A stretch of DNA of 64,000 nucleotides, taken from positions 992,001 through 1,056,000 of the forward strand of contig OZ242017.1 in assembly GCA_965204835.1 (NCBI GenBank), in the 5' to 3' direction. A program made the position numbers and the translations under genes. The notes under the pieces are model-generated. The model made no database searches, had not been told where the DNA came from, and saw nothing but the letters and a program-made list of their open reading frames with translations. Below are positions 49,550 to 57,179 of the stretch, piece after piece. The first letter of the stretch is position 1. Every line of letters begins with the position of its first letter. This DNA is from VXMT01 sp965204835. Lineage in GTDB: Bacteria; Chloroflexota; Dehalococcoidia; UBA2979.

Positions 49550-49959
49550 CTGCGCTCCTGGACACCTCGGTCCTGGTTCGGTATCTGACGGGTGACCCGC
49601 CGGAGGCGGCGGATGCGAGCGCTCAGATCATCGATCGTGAACCTGATCTGCTGATCACAGATGTCGTCATCGCCGAGACGGCGTACGTGCTGACCTCCGT
49701 CTACGGCGTCCCGAGGGAACGAGCGGTAGACGCATTGGTCGACCTCCTGCGCAAGGCGAACATCGACACGTTCAGGTTGGACAAAGGCTTCGTGCTCGAT
49801 GCGCTCCTGTTGTGCCGCCCGTCCGGGCGCGTCTCGGTCGCCGACGCCCTTGTGTGGGCAGCGGCACGGTCGCAACCCGACACGGCTGTCTACACGCTCG
49901 ATCAGCGATTCCCGGAGGCAGGCGTGGCGGTTCTTCGGCCGCCGCTCGAAGCGCCATAG
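49546..49959 (+). CDS. vapC: VapC-type PIN-domain toxin
   Basis: A 137-residue PIN-domain ribonuclease. The acidic metal site is visible: Asp6 in ALLDTSVLVRYLTGD, Glu in VVIAETAYVLTSVY, Asp in VSVADALVWAAA, and the last Asp in VYTLDQRFPE. As a VapC toxin it would cut a tRNA or rRNA unless bound by VapB. The GTG start at 49546 overlaps the antitoxin stop. The pair sits in a cassette bracketed by copies of the GAF gene end. Confidence 0.9.
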   Translation: MTALLDTSVLVRYLTGDPPEAADASAQIIDREPDLLITDVVIAETAYVLTSVYGVPRERAVDALVDLLRKANIDTFRLDKGFVLDALLLCRPSGRVSVADALVWAAARSQPDTAVYTLDQRFPEAGVAVLRPPLEAP

Positions 49960-50008
49960 ACTTCGAAATGACCCTCAACGACTCCCAGTTCCAGGGTCAG
50001 AGTGGGCC

Positions 50009-50023
50009 CACGGGCACCCCGTG
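50009..50023. terminator. Short hairpin between vapC and the GAF gene
   Basis: CACGGG (50009-50014), loop CAC, CCCGTG (50018-50023). It lies between convergent gene ends; only six base pairs, so weak. Confidence 0.4.
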
Positions 50024-50034
50024 ACGGCGCGCCG

Positions 50035-50559
50035 CTAGTACCACTCCCGCTCGATCACCGTCGACGCGTGGCGGGCGAGGGTGACGAGGATGCGCTCGTC
50101 CTGGTCGTCGAACGGCTTGCCGTCGTCGCGGTCGGTGACGTACAGCGAGCCGCGCACGTGGCCTGCACTCCAGATGGGGACGCCGATCAGCGCCTCCATC
50201 TCCGGGTGGTGGGGCGGGAACCCGAACGCGCGAGGCGAGTGCTGGACGTTCTCGAACCGCACCGGCCGCCCGTCGGCGCGCAGTGAACTGAGCGGGCCGT
50301 GCGCCTGCGGCGGGGTGCGCAGCCCGCGCAGGTCGGCCGCCGACAGCCCCGAGGTGACGAACCCCTGCGTCATGTCGTGCTCGTCGGTGACGGCGAGCGC
50401 GCCGTACTTGGCGCTCGTCATCTCGCGCGCGAGGTCCACGACGAGCTGGAGCGACTCGTCGGGGCGACGGCGCTCCGGGAGCCGCTTCACGCCGCGCGCC
50501 AGGGCGCGCAGGGCGCGCCGCTCCGGGTCACGTCGCAGGAGCCGGTCGGTGAGCTTCAT
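50035..50559 (-). CDS. GAF-domain protein
   Basis: A 174-residue protein made mostly of one GAF domain (about 40-170): LQLVVDLAREMTSAKYGALAV, then LIGVPIWSAGHVRGSLYVTDR and FDDQDERILVTLARHASTVI. The short basic N-terminus (LLRRDPERRALRALARGVKRL) may be a helix. GAF domains bind small ligands or sense redox state; no output domain is attached, so it may act on a partner. Start ATG at 50559. Confidence 0.87.
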   Translation of the reverse strand: MKLTDRLLRRDPERRALRALARGVKRLPERRRPDESLQLVVDLAREMTSAKYGALAVTDEHDMTQGFVTSGLSAADLRGLRTPPQAHGPLSSLRADGRPVRFENVQHSPRAFGFPPHHPEMEALIGVPIWSAGHVRGSLYVTDRDDGKPFDDQDERILVTLARHASTVIEREWY

Positions 50560-50623
50560 GAGGCCTCGGCGGCAGCGTACCGCGCGCTCCGGGGGTGTGC
50601 CAGCGAGGTGCGGGCGAGGGCGC

Positions 50624-51679
50624 TCAGCGCGGGTAGACCCGCAGCATCCCGCCGTCCACGGCGATGCCGACGCGGCCACCCGGCGTGGGTGGCTCGTCCG
50701 GCGACGCCCATCGCAAGTCCACATAACGTACCGAGGCGCCCGCGCCGACAGCGATTTCGAGCATGTGCAGCGGCCCATCGGGCCGCCCACCGACGACCGT
50801 GCCGTGCGCGCCCGAGTCGCCCTCGGCGCCCGGCGGCACGGCCGACATCGTCGAGGGGTGAGCCATCGCCACCACGCGCCCGCCGCCTGGGACGCCGGTC
50901 GCCTCGACCGCGCCGACGCCGTCCTCCTCGACGCGCCCGTCCCGCGCCACCCCGTCGATCACTGGCACCCAGCCCACCATCGAGGCGACCTCGGGTCTGT
51001 CCGGTTCGGCCAGCACGGTGCGCAGCGGCGCGGCTTGCAGGACGCGGCCGGCGTCGAGCACGACCAGGTCGTCGGCCAGCGCCTGCGCGTCGCGCAGGTC
51101 GTGGCTGACGAGCAGGGCGGTGGTCTCGAGCCGGTCGAGGAGCGAGCGCAGCTCGCGCCGCAGCTCGCGCTTGCGCGCCTCGTCGAGCGCACCGAGGGGT
51201 TCGTCGAGCAGGAGCACGGCGGGCTCGGGCGCGAGCGTCCGCGCGAGCCCGACGCGCTGGCGCTCGCCGCCCGAGAGCGCGTCGACGCGCCGTCTGCCGA
51301 GGGCTTCGATGCCCACAAGCGCGAGCAGCTCGTCGACGCGCTGCTCGCGGCGGTCACGCGGCCACCGCGCCATGCGCAGGCCGAAGGCGACGTTGGCGCG
51401 CACGTCGAGGTGGGAGAACAGCGCGAGCTCCTGGAACATCAGCCCCACGCCCCGCCGGTGCGGCGCGCGGCCCAGCACCGAGGCGCCGTCGAGCAGCACG
51501 TCGCCGCCCTCGGGGCGCTCGAGGCCGGCGATGAGCCGGAGGATGGTGGTCTTGCCGCTGCCCGACGGTCCGAGGAGCGCCGCCACGCGCCCGTCGGCGA
51601 CCTCGAAGCTCACGCCGTCCACGACGCGGCGGGCGGCCTCGTAGCCGTGGGTGAGGTCCCGGACGGTGAGGGTGGCCAC
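50624..51679 (-). CDS. thiQ: Thiamine ABC transporter ATPase
   Basis: A 351-residue ABC ATPase. Walker A is LLGPSGSGKTTILR, the signature is LSGGERQRVGLARTL, Walker B is VLLLDEPLGALDE and the H-loop is LLVSHDL. The last about 110 residues form a TOBE-like C-terminal domain. It is the third gene of a minus-strand operon with the fused permease (seven-base gap) and the binding protein, under a TPP riboswitch, so the substrate is probably thiamine or a relative. ThiQ of enterobacteria lacks such a C-terminal domain. Start GTG at 51679. Confidence 0.88.
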   Translation of the reverse strand: MATLTVRDLTHGYEAARRVVDGVSFEVADGRVAALLGPSGSGKTTILRLIAGLERPEGGDVLLDGASVLGRAPHRRGVGLMFQELALFSHLDVRANVAFGLRMARWPRDRREQRVDELLALVGIEALGRRRVDALSGGERQRVGLARTLAPEPAVLLLDEPLGALDEARKRELRRELRSLLDRLETTALLVSHDLRDAQALADDLVVLDAGRVLQAAPLRTVLAEPDRPEVASMVGWVPVIDGVARDGRVEEDGVGAVEATGVPGGGRVVAMAHPSTMSAVPPGAEGDSGAHGTVVGGRPDGPLHMLEIAVGAGASVRYVDLRWASPDEPPTPGGRVGIAVDGGMLRVYPR

Positions 51680-51686
51680 GGGGTGC

Positions 51687-53417
51687 TCAGAACTCGCCGA
51701 TGTCGCGGTAGCGCACGCGCTCGATGAGCAGCAGGGCGGTGGCGGTGACGCTCATGAGGATCGTCGCCATCGCGAGCGCCTGCCCGAGGTTCGCGAGCCC
51801 CGGCCGCCCGAGCGAGGTGTAGATGGCGACGGGCAGCGTCGCGAACTCGCGGCGCTGCAGCACGGCCGTCGCGCCGAACTCGCCGAGCGAGACGACGAAC
51901 GCGAACCCCGCGCCGACGAGGAGCGCACGCCACGCCAGGGGCAACTCGACGTAACGCCAGACGGCGAGCGGCGACGCGCCGAGGACGCGGGCCGCCTCGG
52001 GCAGCCGCGGGTCGAGGGTGCGCAGCACGGCGAGCACCGCGCGCAGCACAAACGGGTACGCGATGAGCGCGTGCGCGATCACGATCAGCCACGGCGACCC
52101 ACGGAGGTCGACCGCGCCGCGGTTGAAGGTGATCAGGAACCCGAAGCCAAGGACGACCGCCGGCACCGCCAGCGGCGCCATCAGCAGACCGTCGGCGAGT
52201 GCCGCGAGGCGCCCTCGCGACCGCGCGATCGCCGTCGCGGCGAGCGTGCCGAGCACGACCGCGATGAGCGCGGCGCCGCCCGCGAAGGTCACGCTCCAGC
52301 GCATCGCGTTCACCGGCTCGACGAACGAGAGGCGGCCGGAGTCCTCGAACGCGCGGGCGAAGTTCCCCGCGGTCAGGCCGCCCGCCGCGCCGACGGTGAA
52401 CGCGCCGTGTACGAGCGCCGCGAGCGGCGCGGCGATGAGCAGCACCAGCACCACCGCCACGCCCAGCGCCAGCGCGCGCTCGGCCCACGAGGTGTCGCGG
52501 AGCGGGCGCGCCCGCTCGCTGCGTCGCGCGAGCGGGCGGGCGGTGCGGCGCTGGAGCAGGGAGTACGCGCCGAGCACGCCGACGGTCGCCGCGATCTGCA
52601 CCGTCGAGAGCACCGCCGCGGCCGGCAGCTCGACCAGCCGGATCGCGAGGCGGTAGATGACCACCTCGAGTGTGTCGAGCCCCGGACCACCCAGCACGAG
52701 TACGACGCCGAACGACGTGAACGAGAACACGAAGACGAGCGCCGCGGCCGAGGCGATCGCCGGGGCGAGCGCGGGCAGCGTCACCTCGCGCAGCGTCGCC
52801 CATCGCCCCGCGCCGAGCAGGCGCGCGGCCTCCTCGGTGCGCGGGTCGAGGTTCGCCCACACCCCGGCGACCAGGCGGATCACGATCGAGACGTTGTAGA
52901 AGACGTGCGCCGCGAGGATCGCCCAGATCGTGCCGACCACCTCGATGGGGCCGAGGCCGAACCACGCGAGGGCGTCGTTGAGCAGGCCGTCGGGGCCCGC
53001 GAGCTGCTGGAACGCGAGCGCGACGACGAGCGTCGGCAGCACGAACGGGACGGTCACGAGCGCCCTCGCCACCGCGCGGCCGGGGAAGCGGATGTGCGCG
53101 AACACGTACGCGGCCGGGAGCCCCACGAGGAGCGCCACGGCGGTCGAGGCGGCTGCCTGCGCGGTCGTGAAGACGAGCCGCTCCCAGTAGTAGCCGTCGC
53201 CGAGCACGTCCGCGATCGCGGCGGCGTCCGGGACGCCCTCGGGCGCCAGTCCCCGCCAGAGGATGGTTGCGAGCGGCCACAGCAGCAGCGGGGCGAGCAG
53301 CACGAGCACCGGCAGCGCCCACGGCCAGGCCCTCGGCCCGCCCGCAGGCGCCCGGGCGCCCGTGGCCCGCTCCGCAGATGCACTCAGACGCGGGGATACC
53401 CCGCGGGGTTCGATCAT
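51687..53417 (-). CDS. thiP: Thiamine ABC transporter permease, fused
   Basis: A 576-residue permease with two complete ABC membrane domains in one chain, as in ThiP. Each half has an EAA-type loop: EEAARLLGAGRWATLREVTLP and PEAARVLGASPLAVWRYVEL. About 12 hydrophobic helices are visible. The ATG at 53417 overlaps the stop of the binding-protein gene (ATGA), so I prefer it to the GTG at 53438. Part of the riboswitch-controlled operon. Confidence 0.9.
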   Translation of the reverse strand: MIEPRGVSPRLSASAERATGARAPAGGPRAWPWALPVLVLLAPLLLWPLATILWRGLAPEGVPDAAAIADVLGDGYYWERLVFTTAQAAASTAVALLVGLPAAYVFAHIRFPGRAVARALVTVPFVLPTLVVALAFQQLAGPDGLLNDALAWFGLGPIEVVGTIWAILAAHVFYNVSIVIRLVAGVWANLDPRTEEAARLLGAGRWATLREVTLPALAPAIASAAALVFVFSFTSFGVVLVLGGPGLDTLEVVIYRLAIRLVELPAAAVLSTVQIAATVGVLGAYSLLQRRTARPLARRSERARPLRDTSWAERALALGVAVVLVLLIAAPLAALVHGAFTVGAAGGLTAGNFARAFEDSGRLSFVEPVNAMRWSVTFAGGAALIAVVLGTLAATAIARSRGRLAALADGLLMAPLAVPAVVLGFGFLITFNRGAVDLRGSPWLIVIAHALIAYPFVLRAVLAVLRTLDPRLPEAARVLGASPLAVWRYVELPLAWRALLVGAGFAFVVSLGEFGATAVLQRREFATLPVAIYTSLGRPGLANLGQALAMATILMSVTATALLLIERVRYRDIGEF

Positions 53418-54598
53418 CGACGCATGATCTCCGTCCACTCTCGGATCCAGCGGTCGATGTCGTCGGCCGTGAACTCAAGCGAGGCGGTCTCCACCTCGAC
53501 GTTGGCCCAGTCCCACCACTCGGGGAGATCGAGGTCCGGGATCACCGGGTAGACGAACATCGTCTCCGGGATCTGCTGCTGGAACGCGTCGCTCAGCATG
53601 AAGTCGATGAACTCGGCTGCCAGCTCCGGGTGCTCGGCGCCTCGGAGGATGCCGACGGCCTCGACCTGGCGGAACAGCGGGCTGGGGATGACGTTGCGCG
53701 TCGGCGGCTCCGTGAGCTCCTCCTCCGAGAAGAAGAACTCGGCGGCCGGGCTCGAGGTGTACGAGACCACCAGCGGCCGGTCGCCGCCGTAGACGCTGAA
53801 CTGCGAGTAGTACGCGTCGCTCCACCCCAGCTCGACGCGCACGTCGTTGGCGCGCAGCCCGCGCCAGAACTCCTGCCAGCGACCCTCGCCGAAGTAGGCG
53901 ACGGTGGTGGCGAGGAACTGCAGGCCGGGCGAGGAGGTTGCGGGATCCTCGACCACGAGCTTCCCGCGCCACTGTGGCTCCGTGAGCTCCTCGAGCGTCT
54001 CGGGCGGGTCCCCGGCAGCCGGGTCGAAGTTGAGGTTGACGAAGCCGTAGTCGACGGGCGTGACGAGCAGTGAGTCGCCGAACTGCGCGCGGATGTCGGC
54101 CGGGATGTCGCCGCGGCGCGCCGCCTCGTACTCCTCGAACACGCCGACCGCGACGGCCCGGCTATAGCTGAGGTTGTCGACGCCGAAGAGCACGTCGCCC
54201 TCCGGGTTGCCTGCGTTGAGGATCGCGCGGTTGACCACCTCGTTGGCGTCACCCCCGGCGATCAGCTCGACCCGGGCGTTGGCCGCCTCCTCGAACGCCT
54301 CGATGAGCCCCTCGCTCACGTCGAACGAGTCGTGGGTGATGACGACGAGCGTCGTGGGATCGGGTCGTGGCGTGGGGGTCGCGGTGGGCGTTGCCGTCGC
54401 CGTAGCGGTGGCGGTCGCTGTCGCGGTCTGCGTGGCGGTGGCGGTCGTCGGGGCCGTCTGCGCGGTGGCGGTGGTCGGCTCCGGTGGCGCGGCAGGCTCG
54501 TCGGGCTCGTCGTCGGTGCAGGCGACGGCGAGTGCGGCGATGAACGCTGCGGCGAGCAGTGCGAGGCTGCGGACTAGTGGCAGGCGTCGTGCAGGCAT
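53414..54598 (-). CDS. thiB: Thiamine-type ABC binding lipoprotein
   Basis: A 394-residue substrate-binding protein of the ThiB/iron-type (SBP_bac) group. A lipoprotein signal ends ALAVACTD. Then comes a Thr/Ala/Pro-rich linker of about 40 residues, and the binding fold starts TTLVVITHDSFDVSEGLIEA, close to ThiB. DVLFGVDNLSYSRAVA and TPVDYGFVNLNFD also match ThiB. It is the first gene after the TPP riboswitch; GGGAGG before the ATG at 54598 lies inside a hairpin. Confidence 0.9.
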   Translation of the reverse strand: MPARRLPLVRSLALLAAAFIAALAVACTDDEPDEPAAPPEPTTATAQTAPTTATATQTATATATATATATPTATPTPRPDPTTLVVITHDSFDVSEGLIEAFEEAANARVELIAGGDANEVVNRAILNAGNPEGDVLFGVDNLSYSRAVAVGVFEEYEAARRGDIPADIRAQFGDSLLVTPVDYGFVNLNFDPAAGDPPETLEELTEPQWRGKLVVEDPATSSPGLQFLATTVAYFGEGRWQEFWRGLRANDVRVELGWSDAYYSQFSVYGGDRPLVVSYTSSPAAEFFFSEEELTEPPTRNVIPSPLFRQVEAVGILRGAEHPELAAEFIDFMLSDAFQQQIPETMFVYPVIPDLDLPEWWDWANVEVETASLEFTADDIDRWIREWTEIMRR

Positions 54599-54601
54599 CG
54601 G

Positions 54602-54624
54602 GGTCCTCCCATGCTGGGGAGACC
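54602..54624 (-). promoter_or_regulatory. Hairpin covering the thiB ribosome site
   Basis: On the minus strand GGTCTCCCC and GGGAGGACC pair around a short loop, burying the GGGAGG ribosome site of thiB. It lies directly downstream of the TPP aptamer and is probably the expression platform that blocks translation when TPP is bound. Confidence 0.6.
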
Positions 54625-54662
54625 GCTGCCTGTGTCCGTGGAGGTGAGTACTGGCAACTGAA

Positions 54663-54752
54663 CCGCATCCCTACGCACGCATGAACGTGATCAGGTTCCA
54701 GGGGTTGGCGCTTCCTGCGCCTCTCAGCCCGTTCGGGCACCCCCAGCGGCCT
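54663..54752 (-). ncRNA. TPP riboswitch (THI element)
   Basis: Minus-strand motifs in order: GGGGGTGCCCG, GGCTGAGAGG, AACCCCTGGAACCTGATC and GCGTAGGGATGCGG. These match the conserved THI-box blocks (GGGGUGC, CUGAGA, ACC-CUUGAACCUGAUC, GUAGGGA). The outer helix closes as CCGC with GCGG. It precedes thiB by about 65 bases and would shut off the thiamine importer when TPP is plentiful. Confidence 0.95.
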
Positions 54753-54873
54753 CACTGGTTGCCGCGAGGCTCCCACCAGCGTGGCGAGCCGTCAAGCGCG
54801 GACCCGTGCAGGCGTCGACGGATGGCGCTCTGCATCACATCGGGCTTCGTTGGCGGCGCGATGATCGGAGCGG

Positions 54874-55038
54874 TCAGTCGAGCTCAGGCCTGGGTGGAGG
54901 CTCGCGCCCCTCTTCCCTCGCGTCCTGACTCGCGCGTACCCACGCCACCCAGCGGTCGTGTTCTTCGCGACGGCCTTCAGCGCGGCCCTCGACACGGCCC
55001 TCGTCTCTCAGTATCTGGCGGTATCGCGCTGCAATCAC
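54874..55038 (-). pseudogene. Truncated copy of the following small membrane-protein gene
   Basis: The minus strand reads VIAARYRQILRDEGRVEG and on to REEGREPPPRPELD and a TGA. This parallels the last half of the 55050-55424 protein (VIAARYRQILKDEGRVEG ... EGREPPPAPDVD). The membrane part and start are missing and there is no ribosome site before the only GTG (55038). It lies directly downstream of the intact gene, so it is a decayed partial tandem duplicate. Confidence 0.7.
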
Positions 55039-55049
55039 GGTGGTACCCG

Positions 55050-55424
<375 letters not shown>

Positions 55425-55531
55425 AGGTCGCTGTGTTGGGAACCTGATGGGCGTACGGCCTTCCTGATCCGCACGCCATAGTATACCAGAAAGTCACATT
55501 CCGTTTGTTATTTTATTGACTCCGCATCAAT

Positions 55532-57175
55532 TCAATTCGTGATGGTCGCCAGGTCCGCCAGCGCCTCCGCGATCTCTCGCGCCAGCGTCCCCGGCGGCCT
55601 GGACGCATCGAGCGCGACTGACGCGCCCTCGCCTTCCGTGACCGGCTCGAAGCGCCCGCGCTGCATGGCGTACACGTCCTCCGTCGCGTCCGAGGTGCGC
55701 AGCGGGTCGTCCTCGCGTCCCGCGATCCGCGCACGGGCGCTCGCGTCGGCGAGGTGGAGCGCGGCGACCAGGCAAGGCACGCGCCGTTCGGCGGCGAGGG
55801 CGCGAGCCGCCTCGCGCTCCGAGGCGCGCCCGTGCATCGCGTCGATGACGACCGCTCGCCCGGCGTCGAGGTGCTCACGGACGCGGCGACGCAGCTCCTC
55901 GTACGTGCGCTCGGTCATCTCCGCCGAGTACAGGCCGGCTCGAAACGCGTCGTCGGCCCGCTCGCGCGGGTCGATCCCCGCTAGCTGCTTGCGGACGATG
56001 TCGGACGAGACGTACGCGGCCCCGATGCGGCCCGCGAGCGTCGCGGCCACGGTCGACTTGCCTGTCGCGGGCAGCCCGCACATCACCACGACGGCCGGCT
56101 CGGCCCGCCGCTCCCCGTAGCTCGCGGCGAGGCGGAAGAACCGCGTGGCCGACTCCGCGAGCTCGGCGCGTTGCTCCTCGCCGACCTCGGGTGCGTGCGC
56201 GCCGATCGACTCGACCTTGCCGCGCACGAACGCGCGGAACGCGCGGTGCAGCGGCTGCAGCACACCCATCGTCTCGTCGCCCGAGGCGGCGATGTAGCGC
56301 CCGGCGATCTCGTCGCCGAGCTCCGGGTAGCCCAGCGCCTCGAGGTCCATCGCGAGGAAGGCGATGTCGTACCCGGCGTCGAGGTAGCGGAAGTGGTACC
56401 ACTCGCTGAACTCGATGCAGTCCACGATCGCGAGGTCCTCGGCGGCGTTGTCGAGTACGTAGACGTGGTCGGCGCGGAGGTCGCCGTGGCCCTCGATCAC
56501 CCGTCCGGCCGCGAGCCGCGCGTCGAACAGCGCCGCCTCGCGCTCGAGCTGCGAGGCGACGAAGGCGCGCGTCGCCGCGGCGTCCTCGGGCGACCACGTG
56601 TCGCCGATGAAGTGCTCGGTCTCGCCGTACTCGCGCGTCCACCACGCGAGGTCGCCTGCTGCGCCGGCGAAGTCCGGGTCGTTCTCGACGACCTCGGCGG
56701 CCTCGTGGAAGGCGATCAGCCGCCGCACCACGTGCTCGGCGACGCGGGGCGGGGCGAGGCCCGCGGGGAGCAGCTCGCGCAGCGTCCGGTCGTCGGGGAG
56801 TCGCCGCATCTGCACGCACCACTCGACGACCTCGGCGCCTACCGGCGCGGGCTCGCCGGCGGGCAGCACGGCGATGCGGCCATCGGGGTAGCGCACGATG
56901 GGGCCGACGCCGAGGTACACGTCGGGCGCGAGCCGCCGGTTGAGCCGCACCTCGGCGTGGCAGAACGCCTCGCGGCGCTCCGGCGCCACCTGGTCGATGA
57001 AGCCGAAGTCGACCGGCTTCTTGGTCTTGTAGACCACCTCGCCGGCGAGGAAGACGTACGAGACGTGCGTCTGCCGCAGCTCGACGTCCGGGGGCGGCGA
57101 GGGGTATGCGTCGGGCTGCAGTAGCGCCCGGACGTACTCCGGAAGCACCTCGCCGGATGGAGCGTCGACGGGCAC
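55532..57175 (-). CDS. Fusion of aminoglycoside-phosphotransferase-like and AAA-type kinase domains
   Basis: A 547-residue protein. Residues about 30-330 are APH-like: THVSYVFLAGEVVYKTKKPV, then VIEGHGDLRADHVYVL as the catalytic loop (H-G-D-L-x-x-D-H) and IVDCIEFSEWYHFRYLDAGYD as the metal site. The last 185 residues are a P-loop kinase: VVVMCGLPATGKSTVAATLA, then AYVSSDIVRKQLAG and VIDAMHGRASEREAARAL, as in zeta-toxin/AAA_33 proteins. This fusion is widespread in bacteria and its substrate is unknown. GTG start at 57175, four bases past the helicase stop, so it is co-transcribed with it. Confidence 0.88.
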   Translation of the reverse strand: MPVDAPSGEVLPEYVRALLQPDAYPSPPPDVELRQTHVSYVFLAGEVVYKTKKPVDFGFIDQVAPERREAFCHAEVRLNRRLAPDVYLGVGPIVRYPDGRIAVLPAGEPAPVGAEVVEWCVQMRRLPDDRTLRELLPAGLAPPRVAEHVVRRLIAFHEAAEVVENDPDFAGAAGDLAWWTREYGETEHFIGDTWSPEDAAATRAFVASQLEREAALFDARLAAGRVIEGHGDLRADHVYVLDNAAEDLAIVDCIEFSEWYHFRYLDAGYDIAFLAMDLEALGYPELGDEIAGRYIAASGDETMGVLQPLHRAFRAFVRGKVESIGAHAPEVGEEQRAELAESATRFFRLAASYGERRAEPAVVVMCGLPATGKSTVAATLAGRIGAAYVSSDIVRKQLAGIDPRERADDAFRAGLYSAEMTERTYEELRRRVREHLDAGRAVVIDAMHGRASEREAARALAAERRVPCLVAALHLADASARARIAGREDDPLRTSDATEDVYAMQRGRFEPVTEGEGASVALDASRPPGTLAREIAEALADLATITN

Positions 57176-57179
57176 GGGC

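Noticed and set aside
51651..53552. 633-codon plus-strand frame opposite the thiamine permease
   Set aside because: Low-complexity Arg/His/Glu sequence, no start signal; the minus-strand permease is clear.
54625..54873. Coding frame running through the thiamine leader
   Set aside because: The region holds the TPP aptamer; the small frames there have no start signals.
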